Assembly (NCBI RefSeq): GCF_025215075.1
Contig: NZ_JAOBTH010000029.1
Location: 186,001-250,000, forward strand
Direction of reading: 5' to 3'
Source of the DNA: Tenacibaculum haliotis
Lineage (GTDB): Bacteria > Bacteroidota > Bacteroidia > Flavobacteriales > Flavobacteriaceae
DNA length: 64,000 bases
The notes under the pieces were generated by a model, which had not been told where the DNA came from, did not search any database, and saw only the letters and a list, made by a program, of their open reading frames with translations. A program made the translations under genes and the position numbers. Every line of letters starts with the position of its first letter. Positions within the stretch are counted from its first letter, which is position 1. Positions 37,112 through 45,421 of the stretch are shown here, piece after piece.

Positions 37112-39085
37112 ATGAAAACAAAAAATATATTTAAATTCGGAACAATACTTTTTATCTTCTTCTCTTTTTCTGCTTGTGTAGAGGATGGCGATTTTACGAT
37201 TCCTACTTTAGGAGACGATAAAGAATATGCAACTATAAAACCGTTAACAGAAATTGCTGATTTATACCAAGGCAGCTTAGTTGATTTTGAAGAAGACATT
37301 ACAACCTTCGGATATGTGGTTTCTAATGATAAAGAAGGTAATTTTTATAAAAGTATTATTATTCAGGACTCGCCAGAAAATCCATCCATAGGATTTGAAG
37401 TTTTAATAGATGATTTTAACTTAAATGCAAGATATATTGTCGGTAGAAAAATTTTTATCAAACTAAAAGGTTTGTTTTTAAATAGAAAGAACGGAGCGTA
37501 TCAAATCGGCGTTGAAAACACTTTTAGAAACGGTGTTACGCAAATTAGTCCGAATGATTATGTTTATTTTATTGATAGAGCTTCTGAAATTGCAACTATA
37601 ATTCCCACCGAATTAGAAACAACTGAATTAACAGACGCACATATTAATACCTTAATAAAAATTAACAACCTACAATCAGAAACACAAGGATTAACCTATG
37701 CAAATTCTTCTAATACCGATTCTGTAGATAGAATTTTTACTAGCTGTGATTCTTTCGAAACAATAACCTTAACAACAAGTGGCTTTGCTGATTTTAAAGC
37801 GTTACCTATTCCTGATAAAAAAGGAAGTATTACTGCTATTTTAAATAAATTCGAAAATGATTATCAACTATTTATTAGAGGTACAAATGATATTGATTTA
37901 TCAGAAGAATATGGCTGTTATCAAAACCCAACAGAAACACTTTTAGCTGATATTAAAGGATTGTTTACAGGAACTGAAACTACGATTACTCAAAATTCAA
38001 AAATAAAAGTAATTGTTACTTCCGATCTCTCTAAAGGAAACATTTCTAATCAAAATGCTTTTGTTCAAGACAATTCGGCCGGCATATCATTAAACTTTAG
38101 CGACACACATAATTTAAACTTAGGTGATGAAATAGAAATTGCTGTAGGCGGATTAAAACTAAATGAAAACAACGGATTACTACAATTAAACTTAGCTACT
38201 TCAAATATATTAAGTGCAACAACTGCCACCTTACCTACACCAGAAATAATTTCTATTTCACAAGCATTATCGGGAAACTTTGAAAGTAAATTAGTACAAA
38301 TTGAAGACGTTCAATTTAAAAACATCACGAAAACATATGCTGGTGTAAATACGTTAACCTCTGATTGCCTTAATGAACTAAAAATGCTTTCCGTTACATC
38401 AAATGCTACATTTGCAAACAATCAAGTAAGTGATAAAAAAGGAACCGTTACAGGTGTTCTGACAGAGGCAAACGGAGTATATTTATATATTAGAGATGAA
38501 ACCGATGTAAACTTTACTGAAACTTATACTTGTACTCCTACTGGTGGAAGCGGTAATAATTTGTTTTTCTCTGAATATGCTGAAGGTTCTAGTAACAATA
38601 AATACTTAGAAATTTACAATCCTACTACGCAAGAAATAGACTTAACAAACTACGCTTTAGCTAGTGTATCAAATGAACCTACTACTATTGGCGAACACGA
38701 ACGTTGGAATAAATTTCCTGAAAATGCAAAAATACCAGCAGGCGAAGTATATGTTGTTTCGCACACCTCTGCAAATTCAACAATTTTAGCAAGAGCAAAT
38801 CATTCTTTCGGGACTTTAAGTAATGGTGATGATGGTTTTGCTTTAGTATACGGAACAGAAACTAATTTTACAATACTAGATTGGTTAGGCGATTGGAATG
38901 GTGATCCCGGAACTGGGTGGGATGTTGCTGGAATTACCGAAGCAACTAAAGACCATACATTAGTAAGAAAATTAGCAATTACAAAAGGAAATATAGATTG
39001 GACAGTGAGTGCAGGAACAAATACTTCTAATACTGAATGGATCGTGAAAAGTATAGATGATTTTTCATCCATAGGAAATAGATAA
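37112..39085 (+). CDS. DUF5689 and lamin-tail-domain lipoprotein
   Basis: 657 residues from ATG 37112 (a TTG six bases upstream is not needed). Lipoprotein signal ending F-S-A-C. Residues about 25-270 form a DUF5689 region. A second related region follows to about 480: the ends DKKGSITAILNKFENDYQLF and DKKGTVTGVLTEANGVYLYI show internal duplication. The C-terminal lamin-tail domain starts NLFFSEYAEGSSNNKYLEIY (about 487). Such domain sets accompany secreted nucleases and phosphoesterases in Bacteroidota. Starts 13 nt after the receptor stop; clearly an operon partner. Confidence 0.88.
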   Translation: MKTKNIFKFGTILFIFFSFSACVEDGDFTIPTLGDDKEYATIKPLTEIADLYQGSLVDFEEDITTFGYVVSNDKEGNFYKSIIIQDSPENPSIGFEVLIDDFNLNARYIVGRKIFIKLKGLFLNRKNGAYQIGVENTFRNGVTQISPNDYVYFIDRASEIATIIPTELETTELTDAHINTLIKINNLQSETQGLTYANSSNTDSVDRIFTSCDSFETITLTTSGFADFKALPIPDKKGSITAILNKFENDYQLFIRGTNDIDLSEEYGCYQNPTETLLADIKGLFTGTETTITQNSKIKVIVTSDLSKGNISNQNAFVQDNSAGISLNFSDTHNLNLGDEIEIAVGGLKLNENNGLLQLNLATSNILSATTATLPTPEIISISQALSGNFESKLVQIEDVQFKNITKTYAGVNTLTSDCLNELKMLSVTSNATFANNQVSDKKGTVTGVLTEANGVYLYIRDETDVNFTETYTCTPTGGSGNNLFFSEYAEGSSNNKYLEIYNPTTQEIDLTNYALASVSNEPTTIGEHERWNKFPENAKIPAGEVYVVSHTSANSTILARANHSFGTLSNGDDGFALVYGTETNFTILDWLGDWNGDPGTGWDVAGITEATKDHTLVRKLAITKGNIDWTVSAGTNTSNTEWIVKSIDDFSSIGNR

Positions 39086-39144
39086 TAAATATTCCGTTTT
39101 ATAAACTCAGTATTTTTACGCATATTTATCTCATAATACTATTT

Positions 39145-40029
39145 ATGTCATCAAATAAAAGAATTACGCGCGCTTTTAATCAAGCTAAAAAATTACCTTT
39201 AAATAAAGAATCTAAATATATATTGTTTTCAGATTGCCATAGAGGTGATAATAGTTTTGCTGATGATTTTTCCCACAATCGAAAAATATTTCATCATGCT
39301 TTGTCGCAATATTTACAAAAAGATTTTACCTATATCGAATTAGGTGATGGCGATGAATTATGGGAAAATAAGTTTGTTAATATTTTTAATGCAAACAAAG
39401 ATGTATATCTACTTTTAAAAGAATTTCATGACAAAAATCGATTACATTTAATATGGGGAAATCATGATATGGATTATCGAAATCCGAAAAAAGTAAGCAA
39501 AAATTTAAACTATTATTATGATGTTATTGACGGCAAAGAAAAAGAATTGATGATAAACATCTCTTTTTCTGAAGCAATTAGATTAGAACAAGAAAACGGA
39601 AAATCGATTTTTCTTTTACATGGTCATCAAGCAGATTGGTTTAATTACACTTTTTGGAAGTTAAGTAGGTTTTTAGTACAAATTTTATGGCGCCCGTTAC
39701 AATTAATTGGTATCGATGATCCAACAAGTCCCGCTCAAAACTTTAAAGAACTTATAAAAGTAGAAAGTCGTCTTGAAAAATGGATTAAAAACAACAACAA
39801 TCAAATGATAATCACCGGTCATACCCATCGACCTCGTTTTCCTTCTCAAAACGAAGTACCACATTTTAATGATGGTAGCTGCGTACATCCACGATGCATA
39901 ACTGGTCTTGAAATAGAAAATAATGAGGTTACATTAATTAAGTGGCATGTGGTTACAAAAGAAAATGGTACAATGCAGATTATAAGAACTCTTTTAGAAG
40001 GACCCTCACCAATATCTCATTACATTTAA
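39145..40029 (+). CDS. Metallophosphoesterase
   Basis: 294 residues, no signal peptide. Calcineurin-like motifs in order: D-C-H (FSDCHRGD), GDGDELWE (G-D-x2-E form), GNHD, HGHQADW and GHTHRPRFP. It resembles the UDP-2,3-diacylglucosamine hydrolase/serine-threonine phosphatase group but is not clearly LpxH. Probably the third gene of the receptor operon (59 nt after it), consistent with release of phosphate from an imported ester. Confidence 0.9.
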   Translation: MSSNKRITRAFNQAKKLPLNKESKYILFSDCHRGDNSFADDFSHNRKIFHHALSQYLQKDFTYIELGDGDELWENKFVNIFNANKDVYLLLKEFHDKNRLHLIWGNHDMDYRNPKKVSKNLNYYYDVIDGKEKELMINISFSEAIRLEQENGKSIFLLHGHQADWFNYTFWKLSRFLVQILWRPLQLIGIDDPTSPAQNFKELIKVESRLEKWIKNNNNQMIITGHTHRPRFPSQNEVPHFNDGSCVHPRCITGLEIENNEVTLIKWHVVTKENGTMQIIRTLLEGPSPISHYI

Positions 40030-40096
40030 GTTTAAATAACAGTTTATTAAAACGCTCTTAATATTAAGATAAAAGTGAATGAATACATTTGATGCA

Positions 40097-40188
40097 TCTT
40101 ATCATGAGAAGTAAATTCGTTTAGTAAATGTTAGTTTTTGTCGACTATTTTATTAGGCTAACTGCCTTTGGCCGAGGCAGTTTTTTTT
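40097..40188 (+). ncRNA. Candidate small RNA complementary to the porin leader
   Basis: A -7 element TACATTTG at 40084-40091 predicts a start near 40097, and a strong terminator ends at 40188, giving a transcript of about 90 nt with no open frame of note. Positions 40129-40143 (TGTTAGTTTTTGTCG) are the exact reverse complement of 40239-40253, just before the porin ATG at 40263. Pairing would cover the porin leader. The -33 element is not recognisable, and the terminator could instead belong to the phosphoesterase gene. Confidence 0.4.
40160..40188 (+). terminator. Intrinsic terminator between phosphoesterase and porin
   Basis: Arms AACTGCCT (40160-40167) and AGGCAGTT (40175-40182), loop TTGGCCG, then T8. 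Confidence 0.85.
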
Positions 40189-40201
40189 ATTTAATATCAA
40201 A

Positions 40202-40235
40202 TTAACAATAAGTTTACATTAGGGTTAGTTATTTG
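40202..40235 (+). promoter_or_regulatory. PhoP-box-like repeat and promoter of the porin gene
   Basis: TTAACA (40202-40207), five bases, TTTACA (40213-40218): an exact fit to the Bacillus PhoP unit TT(A/C/T)ACA in 11-nt tandem. It occupies the -33 region. The -7 is imperfect (GTTATTTG, 40228-40235), as expected for an activated promoter. Predicted start about 40240, so the leader begins with the sequence complementary to the candidate sRNA. Confidence 0.45.
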
Positions 40236-40262
40236 CAGCGACAAAAACTAACAACAACACTA

Positions 40263-41465
40263 ATGAATTTTAAAACAGCACTTACAATCGTAAGTATGTT
40301 TGTGTTATCATACACACATGCACAAGAAACAAACGCTCCTAAATTCGGAAAAGGATTATTTAATTTGGTAGGAAAAGACAGTACTTGGACCATGAATATT
40401 GGTGCAAGAATGCAATTTCTTGGAACCCATAAATGGGATTCTAATAGCGACGGATTATCTAATCCCGAAACATCATTTTTAGTAAGAAGAGCGCGTTTAA
40501 AATTTAGTGGATTCGCTTATTCTCCGAAGTTAAAATATAAATTAGAACTAGGGCTTTCTAATAGAGATATTAGTGGTGCATCAGAATTTACGAGCAATGC
40601 TCCTAGATATATTTTAGATGCTGTTTTAAAATGGAATTTCCATGAAAACTTCGAGTTATGGGTAGGACAAACTAAACTACCTGGAAACAGAGAACGTGTA
40701 ATTTCTTCAGGAAATCTTCAAATGGTAGACAGATCTTTATTGAATAGCAGGTTTAATATCGACAGAGATATGGGGTTACAATTAAGACATCATTTTAATA
40801 TATCTGATAAATTTATTGTTCGTGAAGCTTTATCAATAGCACAAGGAGAAGGTAGAAATGTAACTACTGGGAATCTTGGTGGACATGAATACACAGCCCG
40901 AATAGAATTTTTACCTTTTGGTAACTTTACAAGTAAAGGTGATTATAAGGGAAGTGACTTAAAAAAGGAACAGGCACCAAAATTAGCCATTGGTAGTAGT
41001 TATGATTTTAACAACAACGCTGTTAAAAACAGAAGTAACCAAGGATCGTATATGAAAAATGATACTGGCTTTTATCAAACAAATATTTCTACCTTTTTTG
41101 TAGATGCAATGTTTAAATACAAAGGTTTTTCTTTCATGGGTGAATATGCCTATAGAGATGCTAAAGATCCAATCGCAAAAAATTCTGATGGAACTTTAAC
41201 AGGTGATGTTGTACAAGTTGGTAATGGTTTAAATTTACAAACGGGTTACTTATTAGGTAAAAACTGGGAAGTTTCTGGACGTTATACTATTATAAACTTA
41301 GATGAAGACATTACGGGTAAAGGAACGGAAAATCAATATACTTTAGGTTTGTCAAAATATATTGTTGGTCATAAATTAAAAGTACAAACCGATGTAAGTT
41401 ACTTAAGCTTAACTGGTGGGACTAATGAGTTAATGTATCGCTTACAAGTAGATATTCATTTTTAA
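40263..41465 (+). CDS. Phosphate-selective porin O/P family
   Basis: 400 residues from ATG 40263, which begins a good signal peptide (MNFKTALTIVSMFVLSYTHAQ). The OprO/OprP family features are an N-terminal strand with SWTMNIGARMQF-like TWTMNIGARMQFLGTHKWDS, RRARLKFSGFAYSPKLKYKL, the WVGQTKLPGNRERVISSGNL block and a C-terminal aromatic residue (VDIHF). Outer-membrane channel, likely for phosphate or polyphosphate. Preceded by a PhoP-like box and the candidate sRNA; a Pit phosphate transporter follows 77 nt later. Confidence 0.9.
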   Translation: MNFKTALTIVSMFVLSYTHAQETNAPKFGKGLFNLVGKDSTWTMNIGARMQFLGTHKWDSNSDGLSNPETSFLVRRARLKFSGFAYSPKLKYKLELGLSNRDISGASEFTSNAPRYILDAVLKWNFHENFELWVGQTKLPGNRERVISSGNLQMVDRSLLNSRFNIDRDMGLQLRHHFNISDKFIVREALSIAQGEGRNVTTGNLGGHEYTARIEFLPFGNFTSKGDYKGSDLKKEQAPKLAIGSSYDFNNNAVKNRSNQGSYMKNDTGFYQTNISTFFVDAMFKYKGFSFMGEYAYRDAKDPIAKNSDGTLTGDVVQVGNGLNLQTGYLLGKNWEVSGRYTIINLDEDITGKGTENQYTLGLSKYIVGHKLKVQTDVSYLSLTGGTNELMYRLQVDIHF

Positions 41466-41494
41466 CAAACAATAACATAACGTAAACCTAACAT

Positions 41495-41522
41495 AAGCAC
41501 TAGAATAGTGTTTGTAAATTTG
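41495..41522 (+). promoter_or_regulatory. Dyad and -7 element before the Pit transporter
   Basis: Arms AAGCACTA (41495-41502) and TAGTGTTT (41506-41513), one G-T pair, followed 1 nt later by the -7 TAAATTTG (41515-41522). Predicted start about 41528, leader about 15 nt. The dyad sits where a repressor could block the promoter. Confidence 0.45.
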
Positions 41523-41542
41523 CAAAAAAAAATAAATCTAAA

Positions 41543-43792
41543 ATGGGAGATCCATATATTTTAATGCTTGTTGCTTTAGCTATTTTAGCTGTTGTCGACT
41601 TGGTTGTAGGAGTTAGTAACGATGCTGTTAATTTTTTAAATTCAGCAATTGGATCTAAAGCTATAAAAGTTAGAAACATAATGATAATTGCCAGTGTAGG
41701 GGTTTTCTTTGGAGCCATTACCTCTAGTGGAATGATGGAAGTTGCACGTAAGGGTATTTTTAACCCAAACATGTTTATGTTTCAAGATATCATGTTTATT
41801 TTCATGGCGGTAATGATTACTGATATTTTATTATTAGACATCTTTAATTCATTAGGTATGCCTACCTCTACAACAGTATCAATTGTATTTGAATTGTTAG
41901 GAGCAGCTGTATGTATCTCTTTAATTAAGATTTCTTCTAGTGATACACAATCAATTTCAGATATCTGGAATTATATCAATCATAAAAAAGCAGTTCAAAT
42001 TATAAACGGAATACTACTCTCTGTAGTAGTAGCCTTTTCTGTAGGGGCAATTGTTCAATTTATCTCTAGGTTAATATACTCTTTCAATTTCGAAAAAAGA
42101 GCAAACTATATTAGTGCTTTGTTTGGTGGTTTTGCTATTACTGCAATTACTTATTTCATTATTATAAAGGGAATGAAAGGAACTCCTTTTTATAAAGACA
42201 TAAAGCATTTAATTGAAGGAAATACCTTATTAATTATCACAGGAAGTTTTATCGCTTGGAGTGTGATTTCTCAAGCTTTAATTAGTGTGTTTAAAATTAA
42301 TATTTTAAAGTTGATTATAGGTATTGGTACATTTTCTTTAGCAATGGCCTTTTCTGGTAACGATTTAGTAAATTTTGTTGGAGTACCAATTGCGGCATGG
42401 AATTCGTACCAAGCATGGGAAGTATCAGGGGTTTCTGCGGATGCCTTTTCAATGGGTATTTTAGCTAAAAAAGTACCATCTAATGTGTGGTTATTATTAA
42501 TTGCTGGTGCCATTATGGTAGTTACATTATGGACTTCTAGTAAAGCACAAAATGTAATTAAAACAGGTATTGATTTATCTAGACAAGGAGAAGGTCATGA
42601 AAAATTTAAACCAAATCCTTTATCAAGAATAGTAGTAAGAGCTGCTATGGGTATTAATATTGGTATTTCTAAAATATTCCCAGCTAAAACATTAGCTTTC
42701 GTTGATGCTAAATTTCAGAGACCTGTAATTGAATTACCTAAAGATAAAACTTATGAAATGCCAGCTTTCGATTTAGTAAGAGCAGCTGTTAACTTAATTG
42801 TTGCGGGTATTTTAATATCTATTGCAACATCTATGAAATTACCATTATCTACAACCTACGTAACATTTATGGTTGCAATGGGTACTTCTTTAGCCGATAG
42901 AGCTTGGGGACGTGAAAGCGCTGTTTATAGAGTTGCTGGTGTAATTAATGTTATTGGAGGATGGTTTTTAACTGCTTTAACTGCATTTTTAGCAGCAGCA
43001 GTGGTTGCTTACTTAATTAGCTTTAACATGGTTATGATTCCTGTTTTATTATTAGTAGTAGCACTTTTAATAGGAAGAAATACATTAATCCACAGAAAAA
43101 AATCGAAAGAAGTTAAAAAGCAAATGCATTTCGAAAGAGCTGAATTAATTACTATTAACGGAGTAATTGAAGAAAGTGCAGATCATATTGCTGAAGTTGC
43201 AACTCGTGTAAACAAATTATACACAAGTGTTGTAAATGATTTAGCTAACCACGATTTAAACAAACTACGTAAAACCGATAAACACGTAGGGAAGTTAAAT
43301 GATGAAATTGACGGATTAAAAGATGGTGTTTTCTACTTTATTAAATCGTTAGACGATACTTCGGTACAAGCAAGTAGGTTCTATATCTTAGTATTAGGAT
43401 ACTTACAAGATGTAGCACAATCTATTAGTTATATTTCTAGAGCTAGTTTTAAGCATGTTAATAACAATCACAAAACCTTAAAGAAAGGTCAGTTAAAAGA
43501 TTTAAAACATATTGATAATACACTTTCGAAGTTATTAGATGATATTAGTGCTACTTTCGAAAATAGAAGCTTTGATAACTTAACAACTATCATTAACGAA
43601 AAGAAAGAGTTGTTAAAAGATGTTTCAACATCTATCGAAAAACAAGTAGCGCGTATTAGAACAGACGAAACAAGCCCGAAAAACACTACTTTATACTTTA
43701 GTGTACTAATTGAAACACAAGACTTAGTTTCGGCTCTTATGAGCTTACTAGAAACTTATGAAGAGTTTCATATAAGTAGTAAAACAGTATAA
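41543..43792 (+). CDS. Inorganic phosphate transporter (Pit/PiT) with C-terminal PhoU-like domain
   Basis: 749 residues. The two PiT repeats are visible: VVGVSNDAVNFLNSAIGSKA near residue 25 and GNDLVNFVGVPIAAW near 273; GMPTSTTVSIVFELLG and MKLPLSTTYVTFMVAMGTSL are the other duplicated halves. At least eleven membrane helices, then a cytoplasmic helical domain (about residues 530-749) like PhoU, seen in other Bacteroidota Pit proteins and probably regulatory. Imports phosphate by H+ or Na+ symport. Works with the outer-membrane porin upstream. Confidence 0.94.
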   Translation: MGDPYILMLVALAILAVVDLVVGVSNDAVNFLNSAIGSKAIKVRNIMIIASVGVFFGAITSSGMMEVARKGIFNPNMFMFQDIMFIFMAVMITDILLLDIFNSLGMPTSTTVSIVFELLGAAVCISLIKISSSDTQSISDIWNYINHKKAVQIINGILLSVVVAFSVGAIVQFISRLIYSFNFEKRANYISALFGGFAITAITYFIIIKGMKGTPFYKDIKHLIEGNTLLIITGSFIAWSVISQALISVFKINILKLIIGIGTFSLAMAFSGNDLVNFVGVPIAAWNSYQAWEVSGVSADAFSMGILAKKVPSNVWLLLIAGAIMVVTLWTSSKAQNVIKTGIDLSRQGEGHEKFKPNPLSRIVVRAAMGINIGISKIFPAKTLAFVDAKFQRPVIELPKDKTYEMPAFDLVRAAVNLIVAGILISIATSMKLPLSTTYVTFMVAMGTSLADRAWGRESAVYRVAGVINVIGGWFLTALTAFLAAAVVAYLISFNMVMIPVLLLVVALLIGRNTLIHRKKSKEVKKQMHFERAELITINGVIEESADHIAEVATRVNKLYTSVVNDLANHDLNKLRKTDKHVGKLNDEIDGLKDGVFYFIKSLDDTSVQASRFYILVLGYLQDVAQSISYISRASFKHVNNNHKTLKKGQLKDLKHIDNTLSKLLDDISATFENRSFDNLTTIINEKKELLKDVSTSIEKQVARIRTDETSPKNTTLYFSVLIETQDLVSALMSLLETYEEFHISSKTV

Positions 43793-43799
43793 CAAAACT

Positions 43800-43834
43800 A
43801 AACCTGCGAGTGAATTTTACTCGCAGGTTTTATT
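43800..43834 (+). terminator. First terminator after the Pit gene
   Basis: Perfect 12-base arms AAACCTGCGAGT (43800-43811) and ACTCGCAGGTTT (43819-43830), loop GAATTTT. Confidence 0.85.
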
Positions 43835-43859
43835 TAGTGCTAGACTGTTCTAAAATGAA

Positions 43860-43891
43860 AAAACCACTTGACTTAATCAAGTGGTTTTTTT
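43860..43891. terminator. Second terminator, tandem
   Basis: Arms AAAACCACTTGA and TCAAGTGGTTTT around CTTAA, with A's to the left and T7 to the right. It backs up the first for Pit and may also end the minus-strand small gene at 43940. Confidence 0.8.
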
Positions 43892-43939
43892 ATACAAAGG
43901 GGGATTGGGAGTGATATAAATTAAATACCTTATCAAAGG

Positions 43940-44059
43940 TTATTTTTTAATGCTGTCGTTCTTTTTAATCTTTAAATACATTATTTTTCTTTTCTGTGAG
44001 TGTGCTGCAATGCTAATTAGCATAAATAATACGATTGTAATAAGTAGTTGTATTTTCAT
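43940..44059 (-). CDS. Short secreted or membrane peptide, 39 residues
   Basis: ATG at 44059, TAA at 43942-43940. The peptide has a hydrophobic signal-like N terminus (MKIQLLITIVLFMLISIAAH, then SQ) followed by a very basic tail (KRKIMYLKIKKNDSIKK). An ideal -7 element lies 7 bases upstream and a terminator lies downstream. The cleavage context A-H-S-Q is reasonable for signal peptidase I in this phylum. No homologue is known to me; could be a basic peptide or a fortuitous frame. Confidence 0.45.
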   Translation of the reverse strand: MKIQLLITIVLFMLISIAAHSQKRKIMYLKIKKNDSIKK

Positions 44060-44066
44060 AATACCA

Positions 44067-44074
44067 CAAATATA
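44067..44074 (-). promoter_or_regulatory. -7 element of the 39-residue peptide gene
   Basis: Reads TATATTTG on the minus strand, with the ATG 7 nt away, so the mRNA would be leaderless or nearly so. Confidence 0.4.
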
Positions 44075-44195
44075 CAGGGTATTTGTTCTTAACATGTTTA
44101 AATATCTTTAGCTGGGTCTTTTATGTAGTCGAACGGTTGTTTTTGTGTCGATTAACGGGATATTACATATTAAAAACTTTACTAAATCGTACTAA

Positions 44196-44663
44196 TTATT
44201 TTTGAATAAAAATGTTCGTAAAATACCACCTACCATCTTCACATTGTTCGGCTGATATTTGGAAGTGTGTATAATCTCCTTCCATATTTTTTTGTTACCT
44301 TTACTTTTTACCCACGCATTTACCACCTTTTTTTCCACTTAAAAAGCCATAAGCTACATTTCCTGACACTCTTTTTGCTTCTGAATCTTCTTTTAAATAT
44401 TGGCTTCTTTTAAAAAATTATCGTGTGATGCTGCTGCTGGTGTTATCATATAATTGATATGTGTGTAAGCTTGTGCCTTTACTACATCTATTTAGCTTAA
44501 GCTACTTAATCCTTTATCAACTCTATACTCATTAAATCAATGATAAAATTTCAATTTCTATTCCCTTGTTTTCTGGTAATATTAAAGATACAGTGCCATA
44601 AAGATCTATATTTTCTTCAGAACAAGAAATAAATATTAAACTGAATACTAAAAAATACGAATA
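44196..44663 (-). pseudogene. Decayed CAP-domain (SCP-like) lipoprotein gene
   Basis: Pieces of a CAP protein can be read in successive frames: a lipoprotein signal without its Met (YSYFLVFSLIFISCSEE), GTVSLILPENKGIEIEILSL, INEYRVDKGLSSL, DVVKAQAYTHINYMI, ASHDNFLKEANI, EDSEAKRVSGNVAYGF, KKVVNAWVKSKGNKK, NMEGDYTHFQISAEQCEDG, then RWYFTNIFIQK and a stop at 44198-44196. They follow the CAP order (helix with YTH..YM, SHD-F, NVAYG, W..S.GHKKN, G-x-x-T-H). At least four one-base indels, mostly in A or T runs, and loss of the start break the frame. The 5' edge abuts the stop of the fibre operon's last gene. Confidence 0.75.
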
Positions 44664-45410
44664 CTAAGGAGTGTTGTAATCAATTAAATCTGTAGCTACC
44701 ACAAAATAATTTAGTTTAAAATCAGGTACACTATAAATCACATTATTTATAGTAAATTTAAATTCAACCTCCAAATCTGTTCGACACCCTCTAAAAGAAA
44801 ACACTTTAATTGGTGTTTGAGATTCATCTGAAAGTTGAATCCAACTTCCTCCTTGTGCCGGAGTAACAGCGTTTCCAATAACAGCTGCTTCATAAGCATC
44901 AAAAACTGTTTGATTTAGAGCAGATAAGCCAAGAAGACCCAACACTGCCCCTGATAGTCCTGGAGTTGGTAACGTTGAAGGGTATATGGTTCCGCTAGAG
45001 TTAACAACCCTTGCCTCTATCTTTACATCACTTAAATTTGTCTGGGGAAAATCTTGTGTTGACATGTATACATCATAATCATACAAATTACTCATACAAA
45101 TAACATCGTCATCAACATTCAAAATAACAAGCACCGTTTGTGAATCTAACTTAAAATCTAGATAAGCTTTTTGAGATACATCTACTAAGCCCGCATCTAA
45201 ACCAGCCTCTAGAGGAGTATTTGTTGCTTTTGTTTGATATTGCAAACTGTACTGGGCTGAAGACGAACCTTCACCGCTTGAGGCTGTCCCAAAACTTGGC
45301 TTAACTGACAATGTGCCGGGAATGACACCTGTTAACTGCGCTAAAACACCTTGCATCCCAACAACAAAGATTATTATCACTAAAATTAATATGTTTTTAT
45401 TTATTGCCAT
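44664..45410 (-). CDS. Secreted protein, possible tip or minor subunit of the fibre-like system
   Basis: 248 residues with a signal peptide (VVGMQGVLAQ end). The mature part is rich in Thr, Ser, Val and predicted beta structure, with two cysteines (VICMSN and RGCRTD) that could form a disulfide. No known domain recognised. It is the last gene of the 50985-44664 operon, 11 nt after the 45422 gene. Position after the usher-like gene and two-part length (larger than the 180-residue neighbour) suggest a tip or anchoring component; this is inference. Confidence 0.7.
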   Translation of the reverse strand: MAINKNILILVIIIFVVGMQGVLAQLTGVIPGTLSVKPSFGTASSGEGSSSAQYSLQYQTKATNTPLEAGLDAGLVDVSQKAYLDFKLDSQTVLVILNVDDDVICMSNLYDYDVYMSTQDFPQTNLSDVKIEARVVNSSGTIYPSTLPTPGLSGAVLGLLGLSALNQTVFDAYEAAVIGNAVTPAQGGSWIQLSDESQTPIKVFSFRGCRTDLEVEFKFTINNVIYSVPDFKLNYFVVATDLIDYNTP

Positions 45411-45421
45411 GTGCTCTTTAT

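Larger units (their letters stand above)
40129..40253. repeat. 15-bp perfect inverted repeat, arms 40129-40143 and 40239-40253
   Basis: Arms TGTTAGTTTTTGTCG and CGACAAAAACTAACA, 95 nt apart. Perfect over 15 bases and mismatched beyond. Best read as sRNA-target complementarity or a long-range leader pairing. A tiny non-autonomous transposable element (TG...CA ends) is an alternative, but no target-site duplication is seen. Confidence 0.7.

Noticed and set aside
34315..39085. A SusC/SusD polysaccharide utilisation locus
   Set aside because: The receptor partner is a DUF5689/lamin-tail lipoprotein, not SusD, and no glycoside hydrolase is near.
40129..40253. Miniature transposable element
   Set aside because: The 15-bp arms and TG...CA ends fit, but there is no target-site duplication and the right arm falls exactly in a gene leader; kept only as an alternative to the sRNA reading.
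44103..44150. Short minus-strand frame ending FDYIKDPAKDI before a stop
   Set aside because: Only about 16 codons, bounded by stops; could be a gene relic but nothing identifies it.
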